Assembly: GCF_024679245.1 (NCBI RefSeq)
Contig: NC_090191.1
Span: 36,995,638-37,059,637 of the forward strand
Length of the DNA stretch: 64,000 nt
Origin: Pseudorasbora parva
Taxonomy: Eukaryota; Chordata; Actinopteri; Cypriniformes; Gobionidae
Reading direction: 5' to 3'
Positions 1-12,001 of this stretch are shown here, one piece after another (position 1 is the stretch's first letter; each line of letters opens with the position of its first letter). A program made the translations under genes and the position numbers. Under the pieces are notes generated by a model. It saw nothing but the letters and a program-made list of their open reading frames with translations. It ran no database searches and was not told the DNA's origin.

Positions 1-129
1 CAGGTATAGATACACTTAACATGACTTACCCAAGTTTGAAGTGTTCTTGAATCAACATCCTTGTTGGTGCACAGGTGTAAAATGGTATCCTGGTGATCGG
101 ATTAAGCTGAAAGTCTTAACATCTGTATT

Positions 130-500
130 AAGGGTGTTTTCACACTTGAGTCCTCTTTAAAAGAACCAAACTCAGACACCTTTAAGTGGACCAAGAGGTT
201 AACCAAGTAAAGAGAACCCAGTTCACACTGTCCCTGAAAGAGGACTCGGATCCCTTTTTTGTGCAATACAACATCCATTTTCTTGCACTATATCACACAT
301 CCACCTTTGTAAATTTCCTTGAAATGTGTTCACAATGGACTTTTCAGCAAACGGTACTGTTAGCTGAAGGCAAACCGTTCTGAGAACAGCTCTTGAGTCT
401 CAGTTTGGTTTGTTTTTATGGTGTCAGGGGCCAAAAATCATGCGTACTGCGCTCTGTCCCCTGAAAGGGACTAAGTGTGTTTTCATGTCCATGTAGATTC
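130..500. repeat. Possible transposon-derived repeat in phyh intron
   Basis: The stretch contains related phrases in opposite orientation: cacacttgagtcctcttt near 143 and ctgaaagaggactcgg near 234. Neither part is coding. This looks like a short non-autonomous element but I cannot define its ends. The rest of 1-604 shows no phyh exon. Confidence 0.25.
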
Positions 501-604
501 ATGACATCTAAAAAATCCAGGTAATAAATGTTCAAAAAAAGAAGACACATTCAAAGCATAAAATCTGTGATGCAGTGTTTTGCATCTTGTTTCATACTTC
601 CTAG

Positions 605-3121
605 GTAAGAAGACCTCTCGCCATCCCATGCACCAGGATCTACACTACTTCCCCTTCCGACCTGCAGATCGCATTGTGTGTTCATGGACCGCTATGGAGA
701 AAGTACACCGGCAAAACGGCTGCCTGGTCGTCCTGCCCGGCTCACACCATGGCACTCTGCAGGAACATGACTACCCAGAATGGGAGGTGAGAGAGACACA
801 GGAAGTGAGTATGATTACGCAGTGTTCTACATCCGTCAGCCTCACTTTGCCTCTTTGTTTCCTTCCAGGGAGGAATAAATAAGATGTACCACGGGGTGCG
901 TAACTACGACCCAGACCATCCCAGAGTGCATTTAGAGATGGAGAAAGGAGATACAGTGTTTTTTCATCCATTGCTGATTCACGGCTCAGGAATGAACCAA
1001 ACTAAGGGATTTCGAAAAGTAGGTGGTACTTGCATACATAAAAATGGAGCTTTTACTCTAGTATTTAAAACATTTATCTCCCTGGTAGTTATATCTAGAC
1101 CAAGTTGACAGAGATGTTTAAATGGGGACCAATGCCATTTTCTCATCTTTAAAACATTCAGAAGTAGTAAATGATGCATGTCACCATATTGTATTTGAAG
1201 TGTTAAAGTGTCTTTGTTTCTTCAGTAGAACACAAAAGAAGATTTTTAACTTCAACCGTTGCAGTCTGCCAGTCATAATCGATGTGAATGGGTAACAATT
1301 CTATGAAAGTAAAAAAAAACATGCTTAGACAACATGCACAAAAACCCTGCTGCTCGTGACGACACATTGAAGTCTTAAGACACAAACCGATCGGTTTCTG
1401 TGAGAAACTGAACAGTATTTGTTTTTTTTTACCTCATATCCAGACAAATCTCATCTAGTGTTCCCACCCGCTATTACTTCCGTCTAGTAAGGTCAAAACC
1501 GGCGCTATCATATATATATATATATATAGACTCTTCATTAGTGCCTGTGCTGATCGGTCAAATGAGGAATCTACATAATATATACATATATATCTATGAT
1601 CACGCCGGTTTTTAAAAATCTTAATTTGTGTTTTACTGAAGAAACAAAGACACCTACATCTTGGATGCACTGGGGGTAAGCAGATAAACATCACATTTTA
1701 ATTTTAGGGTGAACTATACCTTTAACACTAGCTTTGCTTCCATCCACCATTTTGAGATATTGCATTAAAAAAATGCTGGATGAAAACGTGCATTAATCTA
1801 AAAATGCGCTCAAGAAAATGTATGTGCGCAATTAAGGCCTGTTTTATCTAATAAGAAGATTAAATGCATATAAAATATGATGGAAACACATTTAGTTCCC
1901 AAACCAAAAAACTCAGATTGGATAACTGGACTAACCAGCTGACCAGTTTTATTTTACAGCATCTCAAATTTTGCTTTGATCATTCTAAAAAAGGCCAGAG
2001 CATCAAAACACTAGGTTTCCAAATGCAAGATAACACAATAATATGGTTAAATTTACAACTTTGAATGGAAACATACGGTAGCTACTATCACACATCTTAT
2101 TGATGCAACATGTTATTTCAGTAGTTTTAATATAAAATCTGAATGACTTCAAAATAAAACCTGTCTAATCTGAAATTTGGAAAAGTGTTCAAATACATTC
2201 ACAACAGCAACAATACCCTGAAAAAATAAGTTGGGCAATACTCTATAATTTAATTACAGTTACTTCTGATGGAATTACAGTCAATAAATCTAGTTTTGGC
2301 CTGACGCAATTTTCACGTCCAGCACCACGTTGTTTAAAATTGCAAATGCACTTGGGCCCATCTGTTCGCCCATGGGCATTCTGGTCTGAAAACCAGGTGT
2401 TTAGGCACATTGTTGGCCCGTGGCTATTTTGAGGCAACTGAAAATGACTGTGTCACACAGTATTTTTTGTTATTTAAAGGGTGCGTGATTAATATGCGCC
2501 TATTGGCTGTTGCACAACATGCATGCACTGCTTATTACACACACAGAGACGCACAGCAATACAAACAATTTTAAATATTACAAATAAAAGGAATCCTCAG
2601 AAGAAGCATCCAGTTTTTCTGATCGCAAATTCCACCATGTTAATAGCGAATCCGCCATGGTGCAAACACAACTGTCTTTTAAAGGGAATGGGAGATGACA
2701 CTCTGGTTGGTTTATTGTAATTATTATTAGCTAATTACACAGTTAATAATTTGCTAGTAATTCCTTACTTTTCTAAGAGAAAAAAGTTTTAGTATGTGTG
2801 TAGACGATTAGATGTAAATTTGAATCTGTGTTCATTTATTTCAGGCCATCTCGTGTCACTATGCCAGCTCTGACTGCTATTACATTGATGTGAAAGGAAC
2901 AACTCAGGAAAACATCAGCAATGAAGTGAAGGAACTCGCAGCCAAGAAGTATGGAGTTGATGATACGGTCTCCTTTCAGGTGTGTTTCCAGCTTCAACGT
3001 TTCTTCATGCACATGTGGCTCTTCTTTGCAGCTGGGTTCAACATGCATGCGTTTGCTCTATATGCAGGACACTTGGGCTGTGCGGGGACGTCTGGTCCAA
3101 GGAGACAGAACATCGTTGTGA
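605..3121 (+). CDS. phyh: Phytanoyl-CoA 2-hydroxylase, 3' part (last four coding exons; 5' end outside window)
   Basis: Peroxisomal Fe(II)/2-oxoglutarate dioxygenase that hydroxylates phytanoyl-CoA at C2, the first step of alpha-oxidation. Coding exons: 605-786, 869-1018, 2845-2979 and 3068-3121 (stop TGA 3119-3121). All have AG acceptors and GT donors and keep one reading frame. Exon 605-786 carries the HxD iron ligands in the stretch [19 protein letters not shown]. Exon 869-1018 carries the distal histidine and 2-oxoglutarate region ([12 protein letters not shown], then GFRK). The third exon reads [19 protein letters not shown], and the last ends in [11 protein letters not shown], close to the end of human PHYH. 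The exon at 605 starts in phase 1, so its first glycine codon begins in an exon that I do not find at 1-604. The mitochondrial or peroxisomal targeting part is therefore not visible. The last intron (2980-3067) is only 88 bp. Identification is very secure; completeness cannot be judged. Confidence 0.95.
1511..1528. repeat. (TA)n microsatellite
   Basis: Short uninterrupted TA run inside the phyh intron 1019-2844. The surrounding 1190-1725 holds fragments of the common element that ends in a GGGTGAACTATACCTTTAA-type terminus (1700-1725). Confidence 0.7.
1733..2090. mobile_element. Putative MITE in phyh intron
   Basis: The left side contains gctttgcttccatccacc near 1731. The right side contains tttgaatggaaacatacgg near 2061, which is an imperfect inverted match. 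There is no coding capacity. The boundaries are estimates. Confidence 0.35.
2295..2520 (-). mobile_element. Partial copy of the 'TAGGGCCC-ended' DNA element (family A)
   Basis: In reverse orientation this segment matches 54180-54300, and also parts of 19950-20150 and 52270-52590. Shared phrases are the reverse complements of gcccatgggcgaacagatgg and gcatttgctattttaa, and a segment around the phrase gcaccctttaaat. It is a truncated, non-autonomous copy inside the phyh intron. Confidence 0.55.
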
Positions 3122-4536
3122 CTTGCCAGTGCTCATCTGTCTGTCTTCTAGAGAAGCGGCTTCACAACTGGATTAATTGAAAGCAAACAGCTGTCTGTTA
3201 ATTTGACAGTTCCTATAAAACTACAAGTACAGCTTTCACCGTCAGGTGGCACTGTAGGAGTAAATCATGGATCACACACACTGAATTGCCATCTGTGCCT
3301 GGGACGATCAGTCCCGATACGATCTAATAATAATGAAAGCCAGACATTGTAATATTAGCCTCAACGGATCTTGGTATGGCTTTTTCTTTAAGCCATGTAA
3401 GAACATTGGGAATTCATTGTCTTGGATTAATACCGCAGGTGTTTGTGAGAGTGTTTCCTGCAAGTAATTATTAGTGAGGTTGTTGCTTATTAGTAGCACT
3501 TTGATCAGATATCGAGTTCACAACAGGTATACTTGGGAAGGAATAATTTCACGAGTTCATCGAGTTTAATCTCCCTTCACTTGAGATCCAGCTTTTTGGA
3601 AAATTATGGTTTTGAAAGGATCAGAGGCTAAGCAAATATTTGTACTATTAATTCTGAAATATTCAAGAGATTAATATGTTTGATTAAAATAAGATCAGGT
3701 CTAAACATACCTATTCAACTTTGGCTCTACAATAATAGAAATTTCCTTGATAATAACAGCTTTTAGACAGGGAAAATAAAAGTTTCTACTATAATTTTGC
3801 TTATAACTAAATGTTTATTTTTGAATGCCAATGTTTTACTACAATAAATAAGCCTTTAATAAGCTACTGAACTTTATTGTGTATGAATTATTTTACTGTG
3901 CTAAAAGTGACATTTGCACAAAAAACACCATTAAGACTTTAGCCTATGCAAGAGATTATTTTAAAGAAGCAAAAATTGCAAGCAGAGGGGAAAATAGCCT
4001 ATAGATAAACGGTAATGTGGAGCAGATGAATGTTTTCAATTGAAATTTTTTTTTCATGCGGAAGTGTTTTGTGTGCACTGCACACAGAGCAATAGCAACC
4101 ACCTTTGACTTGATATCAGTGGTTTTCCGACCTCGATTTAGCGGATGTGAGCAAAATACACAATCTATTTATATATTTACCAGCTAACAGCAATCCAAAT
4201 CTTTGATCAGGCTGATTAAAAGCAGAATAAGTGGGCATTTTAAAAGCAGCCATGAATGCTTGTTTGTTTCTCTCTGCATACACACACATAAAATAAATAC
4301 CAGACGTGCGCAGACTGCTCTCTCCATTGAAATTAAATTGCTTTTAGGTAAGTGCACTCAATGCAAGTGGCTATTTAAAGAGGTCCATGGTACAAACTTC
4401 TCCAGACCAATTCAAACCACACCCTATCAACAACTTTCCATAGAAACCAACAGTAAGGATGGAGCAGTTGGTGCCAATGGTTCTATGATCTACTTAGGCG
4501 TACGATGCTTAGCCCTGGATGAGTTACTAGATTGAG
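3122..4536. other. Intergenic, phyh 3' side
   Basis: Follows the phyh stop codon. AATAAA-type signals occur at 3775-3780 and near 3843 and could end the phyh transcript. No ORF with recognisable homology and no clear repeat were seen. Confidence 0.4.
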
Positions 4537-4858
4537 ATTAAAGGGATAGTCATGGACAGAAAATGCTGTCATTGTTTATTCACCCTCATCTCATTCCAAA
4601 CTTGTATAAAGACATTTAGCAGAATCTTCATGCTGCTGTTTATTAAATTTAAAATAAATGGTTTTCAGGCTCCAAAAAAGCATGACTGAAGTGCTCAATA
4701 ATATGATAGATAGCAAGTGGCACATTTGAACATTCAAAAGTATAAATGAGATTTGAGTGTTACTATTAATCCATTCTTCTTTCGTGCTCCACAGAAGACA
4801 GTATGGATTTGGAACGACATGAGGGTTAGTAAATATTTGGGTGAGCAATTCCTTTGAG
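4537..4858. mobile_element. Non-autonomous TTAA-type DNA element (family B)
   Basis: Starts with TTAAAGGGATAGT and continues with the phrases tcattgtttattcaccctca and catgagggttagtaaat. It ends near ggtgagcaattcctttgag. The same consensus ends (AAAGGGATAGTTCACCC and its complement) recur at 12851, 16402, 30366-30788 and 36062-36690. There is no coding capacity. Confidence 0.6.
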
Positions 4859-5786
4859 AGGAGAAAACACTTATATACTCAGTGGGTGTCTTCTTATGGG
4901 AAAAAGTAATTCTCCAGAGCAGAGGCTGTTTTTAATGGAGGAACCTTTGTTTAAAAAAAACTCATGCCTGGAATAGTATTTCACATGCTGTCTATGTCTG
5001 TGTGCATTATGGGGAATGGCTGGGGTCGCTACTTTCCTGGGGTTTCTGTCTTGTGGAGACTTGGAACTTGAGAAAATACCTGGATGGTATCCAGACATCC
5101 AGGAATCCATTTACACAGCATGGAAAATGCCTCATAAATGCACATGCACACCCTATAGCCAAACCAACCCAGAAAGAACAAATCATTGACACGATAGGCA
5201 GGTTTTCCTTATAGACACTGACATTTTTTAATAAGCGTTGAGAGACGGAACAATGTATAGCATCACTCTAATCTCTTCCTTTAAACATTCAGCATGTCTG
5301 TTTCCCATTTCCTGGCATTTTCTGTCTGCTAGTTGTTACTCTAATTCTCTCTGTCTGTTGGTTTCATTTTTAGATACAGGCTAGATGGAGACTTACTGAT
5401 TTTTGTGTATAATAATATCAAGATCTAGCCCGGCTCCAGCTATAAGACGAGAAGTGTGAAGGAGGGGCTCTCAATAGATGTTCAAGTACGTTCTTTATGC
5501 AGATATATAGTATAAATATTACATCAGCCATATGACATTCGGTGAAATGTTTCTATTAAGTAATGAAGAATACATATTTTATGACACAATTTGTATGACT
5601 TTAAAATAAATACTGTCTCTCACACAAAACTCCCACTGGCTTTGGAATAAAGTAATTTCTGACACATGGTAAAGAAGGCCATGTGTGGCACACAGTCGCA
5701 TATATATCAATGACCTGGTTATTATTACATCTACTGTGCAAGTGTTCTACTCTGGAAAGTTTTGGAACATTTTTAGATAGATAGAT
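4859..5786. other. Intergenic, no gene seen
   Basis: Several stop-free stretches of 60-80 codons exist on both strands around 4870-5214 but overlap each other and resemble nothing. Otherwise this is plain AT-rich sequence. Confidence 0.4.
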
Positions 5787-6677
5787 ACACACACTATATT
5801 GTCAAAAGTATTGGGACAGCCCTCCAAATCATTTAATTCAGGTGTTCCTATCACTTCCATGGCCACATGTGTATAAAACCAAGCACCTAGGCATGGAGAC
5901 GCTTCTACAAACATTTATGAAAGAATAGTTCGCTCTAAGCAGCTCAGTGAATTAAAGCGTGCTATCGTGATAGGTTGCCATCTGTGCAATTAGTCCATTC
6001 GTGAAATTTCCCCACTACTAAATATTCCAGTCAACTGTTAGTGGTATTATAAAAAGTGGAAGCAATTGGGAACAACAGCAATTCAGACATGAAGCAGTAG
6101 GTGCACATAAAATCACAGAGCGGGGTCAGTGCATGCTGAGGTGCACAGACGTCACCAACTTTCTGCAGAATCAATAGCTACAGACCTCCAAACGTCGTGT
6201 GGCCTTCAGATTAGCTCAAGAACAGTGTGTAGAGAGCATCATGGAATGGGTTTCCATTGCCGGGCAGCCGCATCTAAGCCTCACATCACCAAGTGCAATG
6301 CAAAGCGTCAGATGCACTGGTGTAAAGCACACCATGGACACTAGAGCAGTGTAGACTTGTTCTCTGGATGGTGAATCATGCTTCTCTGTGTGGCAATCTG
6401 ATGGATGAATTAGAGTGGAGACAGCAAGCCGGGCCTTATCGCCAGTGCCCTAATATTAGTGCCTGACCTCACAAATCTGCTTCTAGAAGAATGGTCAAAA
6501 ATTCCCATAAACACACTCCAAAACCTTGTGGAAAGCCTTTTAAAAAGAGTTGAAGCTGTTAAAGCAGCAAAGGGTGGGCCAATTCTATATTAAACCTTAT
6601 ATATTAAGAATGGGATGTCTTTAAAGTTCATGTGCATGTAAAGGCAGACACCCCAAAACTTTTGGCATTATAGTGTA
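5787..6677 (+). mobile_element. Degenerate Tc1/mariner-like transposon
   Basis: Terminal inverted repeats are cactatattgtcaaaagtat on the left and ccaaaacttttggcattata on the right (near 5792 and 6651). Between them, broken translation blocks follow Tc1-type transposase order. The first is an N-terminal helix-turn-helix-like block with QLSELKRAIV. The second, at 6129-6344, has HRRHQLSAESIATDLQTSCG followed by SSRTVCREHHGMGF. The third is a C-terminal block around 6470-6580 with LLEEWSKIPINTLQNLVESL. Stops, frameshifts and a central deletion (about 890 bp against about 1.6 kb for intact relatives) make it inactive. Confidence 0.8.
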
Positions 6678-6679
6678 GA

Positions 6680-7085
6680 TTAGACAGACGGACGGGCGAA
6701 CGGAAAGAATGAAAGATAGAATAAATGATAGATGGAACTAATGAACGAACAAAGATAGTTAACTAGACGAATAAATGATTGGAAAGAACAATCAAATGAT
6801 AGATAGAACAAGTGATAGATGAATAGATAAACGGTGGATAAAATGATGGATCAATGGATAGAAAGAACAAACCAATAAATGATAAATTAAACAAACACTA
6901 GATGGAACAAACATGGAAAAAAAACTGATGGATGGATGGAACAATATATGGAACAATAGATGGATATGGCAGATGGATGGACAAATAATATAATTGATGG
7001 ATGGAAAGAACGATTGAATAAAACAGATAAATGATGGATAGATGGATGGACGGAAAGATAGAGAGACAAACAGATAAGCGATGGG
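6680..7085. repeat. Degenerate GATA/GATGGA-rich simple repeat
   Basis: The + strand carries many imperfect units such as gatagatggaacaa and gatggatgga with drifted spacing. Reverse-strand ORFs rich in Ser, Ile and His here are artefacts of the repeat. It directly follows the Tc1-like element. Confidence 0.7.
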
Positions 7086-7463
7086 CGGACGAATAGATCA
7101 AGTCTGATCTCAGGGTAATGCAGGGAGTATTATTTATGATGACAGGTGATTGTGCTGATATTGAGTTAATCGCTTAATCCTGATGAGAAGCTGCTTGAGA
7201 AATCCATCACATACACTTGATCTGTTGTTCATTCGTTTCATTAGAAAGGAAACCTGATGCTAAACTGTAAATCTGCCAGATCTAGAAGTTTGGCCAGCAG
7301 TAGTAAAGGATGATGGGGCTCTTACGCACACATAGGGTCTGATCAGTGGGTGTGCTCTGGGGTCCGTGTCTCCCCCTCTCGCCCCTCCTGCGTTCCTCAG
7401 GGCAAATGAAATTCCAGCTCCCCCTCCTTTCCTCGCCTGGCCTTCCCTCTTTTCTCTTTCTTT

Positions 7464-7469
7464 TAAATA
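7464..7469 (+). promoter_or_regulatory. Possible TATA-like box upstream of ucma
   Basis: A TAAATA hexamer lies about 80 bp before the ucma start codon, just upstream of a pyrimidine-rich tract. The position fits a short 5' UTR, but the motif alone is weak evidence. Confidence 0.25.
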
Positions 7470-7546
7470 CACATGCTCTCTCTCAGGTCTCAGGACTCTC
7501 TGCTGTGGTTCTGATATCAGAGTAGGACACGCTCATCTTTTTAAGG

Positions 7547-8121
7547 ATGGCCTGGAATCATACTGTCCTGCTCACCCTGCTGTCCACTGTCCTCATTTTA
7601 ATTGGTGAGTAACCCCATTCAATTTTAGGGTAGGGGTAGGCTTAGTGTAAGAGAGTAGCATGTAAGTCCTCATTTAGATCATTAACAAGTTTATTATATA
7701 TATAAAATGGATAATGTGAAATATTTCTTCACAATCCTACTTTTACAATAGTACTATGGTAAAGTGAAGATTTTAGATACTGTCTCATGGTGCTTTTCTA
7801 TATACCAAGGTACTAAATTATTAATATATTCATATACAATTGTTTTTAGGTTTAGGTTATTTAGAATAAAATGTACAAAATGCCATAAAGGCCATTATAA
7901 AATATTTTATTAGCAAGTTATTTTTGTTAGTGTATTCAAAGACAGCTTTAATTTCTTGTAAAACACATTGGAGGAAAAGTTATCAAAATTATTTCATTTT
8001 TCTTAATGACCTGATCAGAAAAACGGTGAAAAGAAAACTCTCTCGCTCCCTCTTTAGTGCTGGCAGGGGTTGAAAGTGCAGCCGTTAAAGATGGAAAAGA
8101 CAGTAAAGCTCAAGGTGATCT

Positions 8122-8187
<66 letters not shown>

Positions 8188-10450
8188 TGTACTTTCTATA
8201 GATAAACATTTTATACAGTGCAAACTGTATATTCTATCCCATAAACACAACCTTAAAAAAAAAAGCTCTCTTCTCTTACTTCATTACTTTTGCAGGCGCA
8301 TCTAAACGAGTTTTCATGCCAGCATCTGATGCCTCAAACTTCTTCAAACGCCGCGGCCGCAGATCCCCAAGAACTTATGAGGAGTCTTATGGTAAGTGCA
8401 GGTTCTTTACTGGCGTGCATCTATAGATCCATGAGGAACCTTTAATAACCATGGAGTCTTTCCATTGCACAAATGATCTTTATAGTGAAAAATGCTTTAG
8501 ATAAAAAATAAAAAAAAATGATTCTTCACACTAAGAAAAAAAGGTTCACTGAACGTTTCTTTAGGGAACCAAAAATGGTTCCCTAAATGGCTTCTATGGC
8601 ATGACTGCAAAAACTCAATTTTGGAACCTTTATACACTTTAAACACTATGCTGGTGATTTCAAATAAAACACCACAGCTTAACATAATAGATAACAACAT
8701 GGATAAAAACCAACCAGAACCGTACATTTAACATTTATTACTAACTTTTTCCATTCCTCATAGTCTATTCTGTACTCAAGTCTACTTAATTAGCTATGCA
8801 GATTAAAGGACCAATAAGAATAACACCACTGTTGGGGTAATGCATTACAAAAGAACTTGAGCTAAGTAATCGGATTACTTTTTAAAGTAACGAGTAAAGT
8901 AAAATGAAATATCTAAATTACTTTATCAAAGAAAGCAAAAATAAAAATATCTTGGACAATTAGCAGCCTCGAGTTAAAAACTTTGAGAAGCACTGGACTA
9001 GAAGGACCAACTGGACAATATGGAGCTGTTCGCACTCTCTCTCTCTCTCTCCCTCCCACACACACATACTGACACTCGCCCAAACGCCATCAGGCCGTCC
9101 CTTAACCTGCCAGCCTACGACTACAGCAATAAAGGCATGGAAAAGTTTTACTGAAGTGTATTTCAAGTTGTCAGCAGTGCGTGTGTGTGTGTGTGATGGT
9201 GCAGGAGCAGACACTGCAGGTTGGAGGAGTTAAAGCAGTTGGGGCCCGAAAGTGGAATGTGCAGACATGAGCTAAACTAACCTCCCTCACCGATGGAGAA
9301 CGAGAGCGAAACCTTCATTATTGTTGGCACCCAATTTGCTAATATCTGTGAACTGCTGGTTTATGGGAATGTGCGTGTTGCCCTTAAACCTGTTTATGTT
9401 GAACAGTCTAGAGTTTTAAGTATTCTGAGACGTCTCTAGAGAGCAGGAAAAAATGTGTTTTTGCAGGTTTGCAAGGATAGATGCTTAACCGCTCACGCAC
9501 TACCAAATGTTGGAATGTACCTGATTTCAGTGCTGAAATGTGTCTTTTCACTCACTTTTAGCGGAGCAAAGGATGAAGATAGCAGCGAACGAGCGAAGGA
9601 GGGAGCACTATGAGGAACAAAGCAACGAATACGAGAACTATTTAGAGGAGGAGCGCGACGGTGAGACTGATATCCCTGTTTGATTATCTTGGCTGCCAGA
9701 GAAGAGAAACACGCTGTGCAAAACCTACACGGGATAAAGATAGCAGACAGGCCTGCAGGACTAATAAGAGCCTGATGACAGCAGTGGCTCTGAGCCTCTC
9801 AGACACCACAATTATAATCCAGAACCCTGGATTGGTGACACTAGATTCCTGCACTGATTTGGAAGTGAAATTTGGCACAGTAGACAACATCTAAATTGAA
9901 AATGTAAAAGTTCCAAGAACACAGATTGAGAACAGATTAGTGATTTCAGTTATGAATTCCATGGAAACCCTAGTTCCAAACAATGCCTGCGTCTCAATCT
10001 GTTCCCTAGTTCAGTAGTCAGGGCACTGATCAGGACATAAGTCAATGGGCTGACTCCCTGATCAGTGCCCTGACTACTGAACTAGGGAACAGATTGAGAC
10101 TCACCCAATATCACAGTTATTGTTTCTACATAAATGTGAATATTTTACATTTATTTTGGATAATAATCATGGCCGATGATCACAATGGATAATCACCCAT
10201 CCATGGCCAAAATCTTGGCAGTAATCAATGTTACTGCCAAATCTCCATTTTAGACTTTTTTATTCGGTTGTTACCTTTTTTTAGTTATAATATAGAATGT
10301 CTTTGTGAAATGGTCTCAGAATCCAGTTCTAGCTGCAGTGTCTTTGCATCAACAGAACAGAATGAGAGGACCAGAGAGAAGAACGAACAGTGGAGAGAAT
10401 TCCACTACGATGGCCAATACCCACGATACCCTCACCACCGCCCGCGCTGA
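7547..10450 (+). CDS. ucma: Unique cartilage matrix-associated protein (Gla-rich protein), complete
   Basis: Secreted vitamin-K-dependent matrix protein of cartilage. Coding exons: 7547-7604, 8058-8114, 8296-8391, 9562-9660 and 10356-10450; 134 aa (human about 138). All four introns are phase 1 with consensus ends. Residues 1-27 form a signal peptide (MAWNHTVLLTLLSTVLILIV). Residues 39-55 read GASKRVFMPASDASNFF, followed by the furin-type site R58-G-R-R61 before S62. The mature part is very rich in Glu and Arg (YEEQSNEYENYLEEERDE), consistent with multiple gamma-carboxyglutamates, and ends in WREFHYDGQYPRYPHHRPR. The start ATG is the only one giving a signal peptide. Teleosts may have two ucma paralogues; I cannot tell which this is. 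A possible poly(A) signal AATAAA is at 10717-10722. The gene converges with mcm10. Confidence 0.93.
8123..8185. repeat. (CA)n microsatellite
   Basis: About 31 uninterrupted CA units begin only 8 bp after the donor of ucma coding exon 2, so the intron starts almost directly with the repeat. Confidence 0.95.
8400..8660. mobile_element. Putative hairpin-type MITE in ucma intron 3
   Basis: Repeated GGAACC/GGTTCC phrases occur: ttagggaaccaaaaatggtt near 8563, tggaacctttatacac near 8621, and gaggaacctttaataacc near 8433. This pattern is common in fish MITEs. The limits are not certain. Confidence 0.35.
8826..8930. repeat. Repeat with alternating GTAATGCATTAC / GATTACTTTT phrases
   Basis: The segment has inverted phrases (taatgcatta, gtaatcggattacttttt, taaagtaacgagtaaagtaa) typical of a short dispersed fish repeat. 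It is non-coding and inside ucma intron 3. Just downstream are short CT, CA and GT tracts (9037-9066, 9179-9195). Confidence 0.35.
9991..10100. repeat. Perfect 44-bp inverted repeat (hairpin) in ucma intron 4
   Basis: Left arm 9991-10034 and right arm 10057-10100 are exact reverse complements, separated by a 22-nt spacer. The arms begin and end with gtctcaatct / agattgagac. Such a perfect arm implies a young fold-back element or gene conversion between arms. Confidence 0.95.
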
Positions 10451-11739
10451 GCACATGCAGTGCCTCGAAAGCGGATCTTCGGTTGAGGGATACTTTTAGG
10501 ACATTATGTAACTATTATTCAAAACATAAGCACTTATAGATTCAAACCTCTTAATTCTACAGAGCTCCTTAACAATGAGATGGGAGGGAAAAAAATACGA
10601 GATGGGAGGAAATATTATGCCTTTTGCGTTATCTTGCAAATGTTAAGCATTCCTCAGAGAGACGTGTCCGTTTGCGTTCACCAGGGAAACGTTGAGTTTG
10701 CTCACAAAATTGTCCCAATAAACTTTACATTCGCTTGAAAAATTTTTGCATTCCCCCAATGCTCTTTGCATACGTTCACAAATGTTTGCGTTCGCTTAAA
10801 CTGTTTAGTTCTTTGAGAGTGAAGGCAGTTTTTAAGGAAAAATCAGAGCGAAAGCAGACATTTTGCGAGTGAACGCGAAGTTTCCTGGGGGAACACAAAA
10901 GTTGATAATGTTAATGCTTTTGCGTTCTCTTCCAAAGATTCTCGGGGCAATGCAAAATTTTTATTGAAATAACATTATAAAATGTATTCAATTTTCTTCT
11001 CCCATCCCATATTTTTCCAGTGTCGTGCAAGGGGCTCTGTATAATTAATGTATAATTTGTGTGTATGGAAGGTGTTGTTTGTTTGTGTGTGTTATCCCTT
11101 ATTTTGAATCTAAAATATTCTTTACTGGGCTTCTTAAGTATTCATGATTAGATTGTTGTTAAGAAAAACTGCTTATTTCCTTCTTCATTAATTACATTCA
11201 GCAATCATCTGACCTCCCTTTTTCCTTTTCATCTTCCACATTAGTGAGGATTTGATATAAAATGCAACAACCAGAAGGATAAAAAAAAAGGAAAGTAAAA
11301 CCAATAAAAGTAAAACGTAAAAAAGGAGTTTTGTCTTTATTACAATTGTCTTAATGTCATAAATATGGTAATATATATAGTTAAGTAAAAAAGTAATAAT
11401 ATAAGTTAAAAAACTGCATCTACAGATGGAATAATAATTCCAAGGCAGTATTTGCTGGCAATGGAGTGACATTCCTGTGCTGAGAGTTTAGACAGACGGG
11501 ATAAAGAGGGAAAAGGAAAGTAGAAAGAAAGATTTATCGACCTTGCCGAGCCTCTGTGCCATTACCCAAATCTCACACGCACCTGACTTACTGCCACTCC
11601 TACCGCTTAAGGAAAAGCACAGAGGGGTAATAAAGCTTTAAAATATCACTGCATGCTGTGAGACGAACAAGATTTAGCATGTGTGTCATCCCCTCTGGTC
11701 AAATCAACATGAGAACGATCACAAGTTCACTTAGTATCA
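10451..11739. other. Intergenic between convergent ucma and mcm10
   Basis: Contains the probable ucma 3' UTR (AATAAA at 10717-10722). A region around 10620-10960 has repeated phrases tttgcgttc / gttcgcttaaa / tcacaaaattg, which looks like a low-copy internal repeat. The rest is AT-rich. No gene seen. Confidence 0.4.
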
Positions 11740-11745
11740 TTTAAT
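11740..11745 (-). terminator. Possible mcm10 poly(A) signal (ATTAAA on minus strand)
   Basis: The + strand reads TTTAAT, giving ATTAAA on the mcm10 strand about 257 bp after its stop codon. It is plausible for 3' end formation but not proven. Confidence 0.3.
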
Positions 11746-12001
11746 TCAGGTGCGCCACTTGGCACAGTTTATATAAAAGTTCAAAATTAAAATAATAGTA
11801 CATATTTACACTTAAAAAAGTTTGACAGCTTATCTTAAAATAACAAATATATAGACAACAGACACAAGCACTACTAAAAATCACAACAGTCGCACTTTCC
11901 GTGTATGAAGACATGATCCACGGCTCCTCATCTGTGTGTTTAGACTCTTCAGATGAGGCTGGATGGAGACTGGGCTCAGGCCGCACACGGGACAGCTGAC
12001 T

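Noticed and set aside
4203..4535. 110-codon ORF between phyh and ucma
   Set aside because: No homology recognised, AT-rich, no codon bias or promoter; length is compatible with chance.
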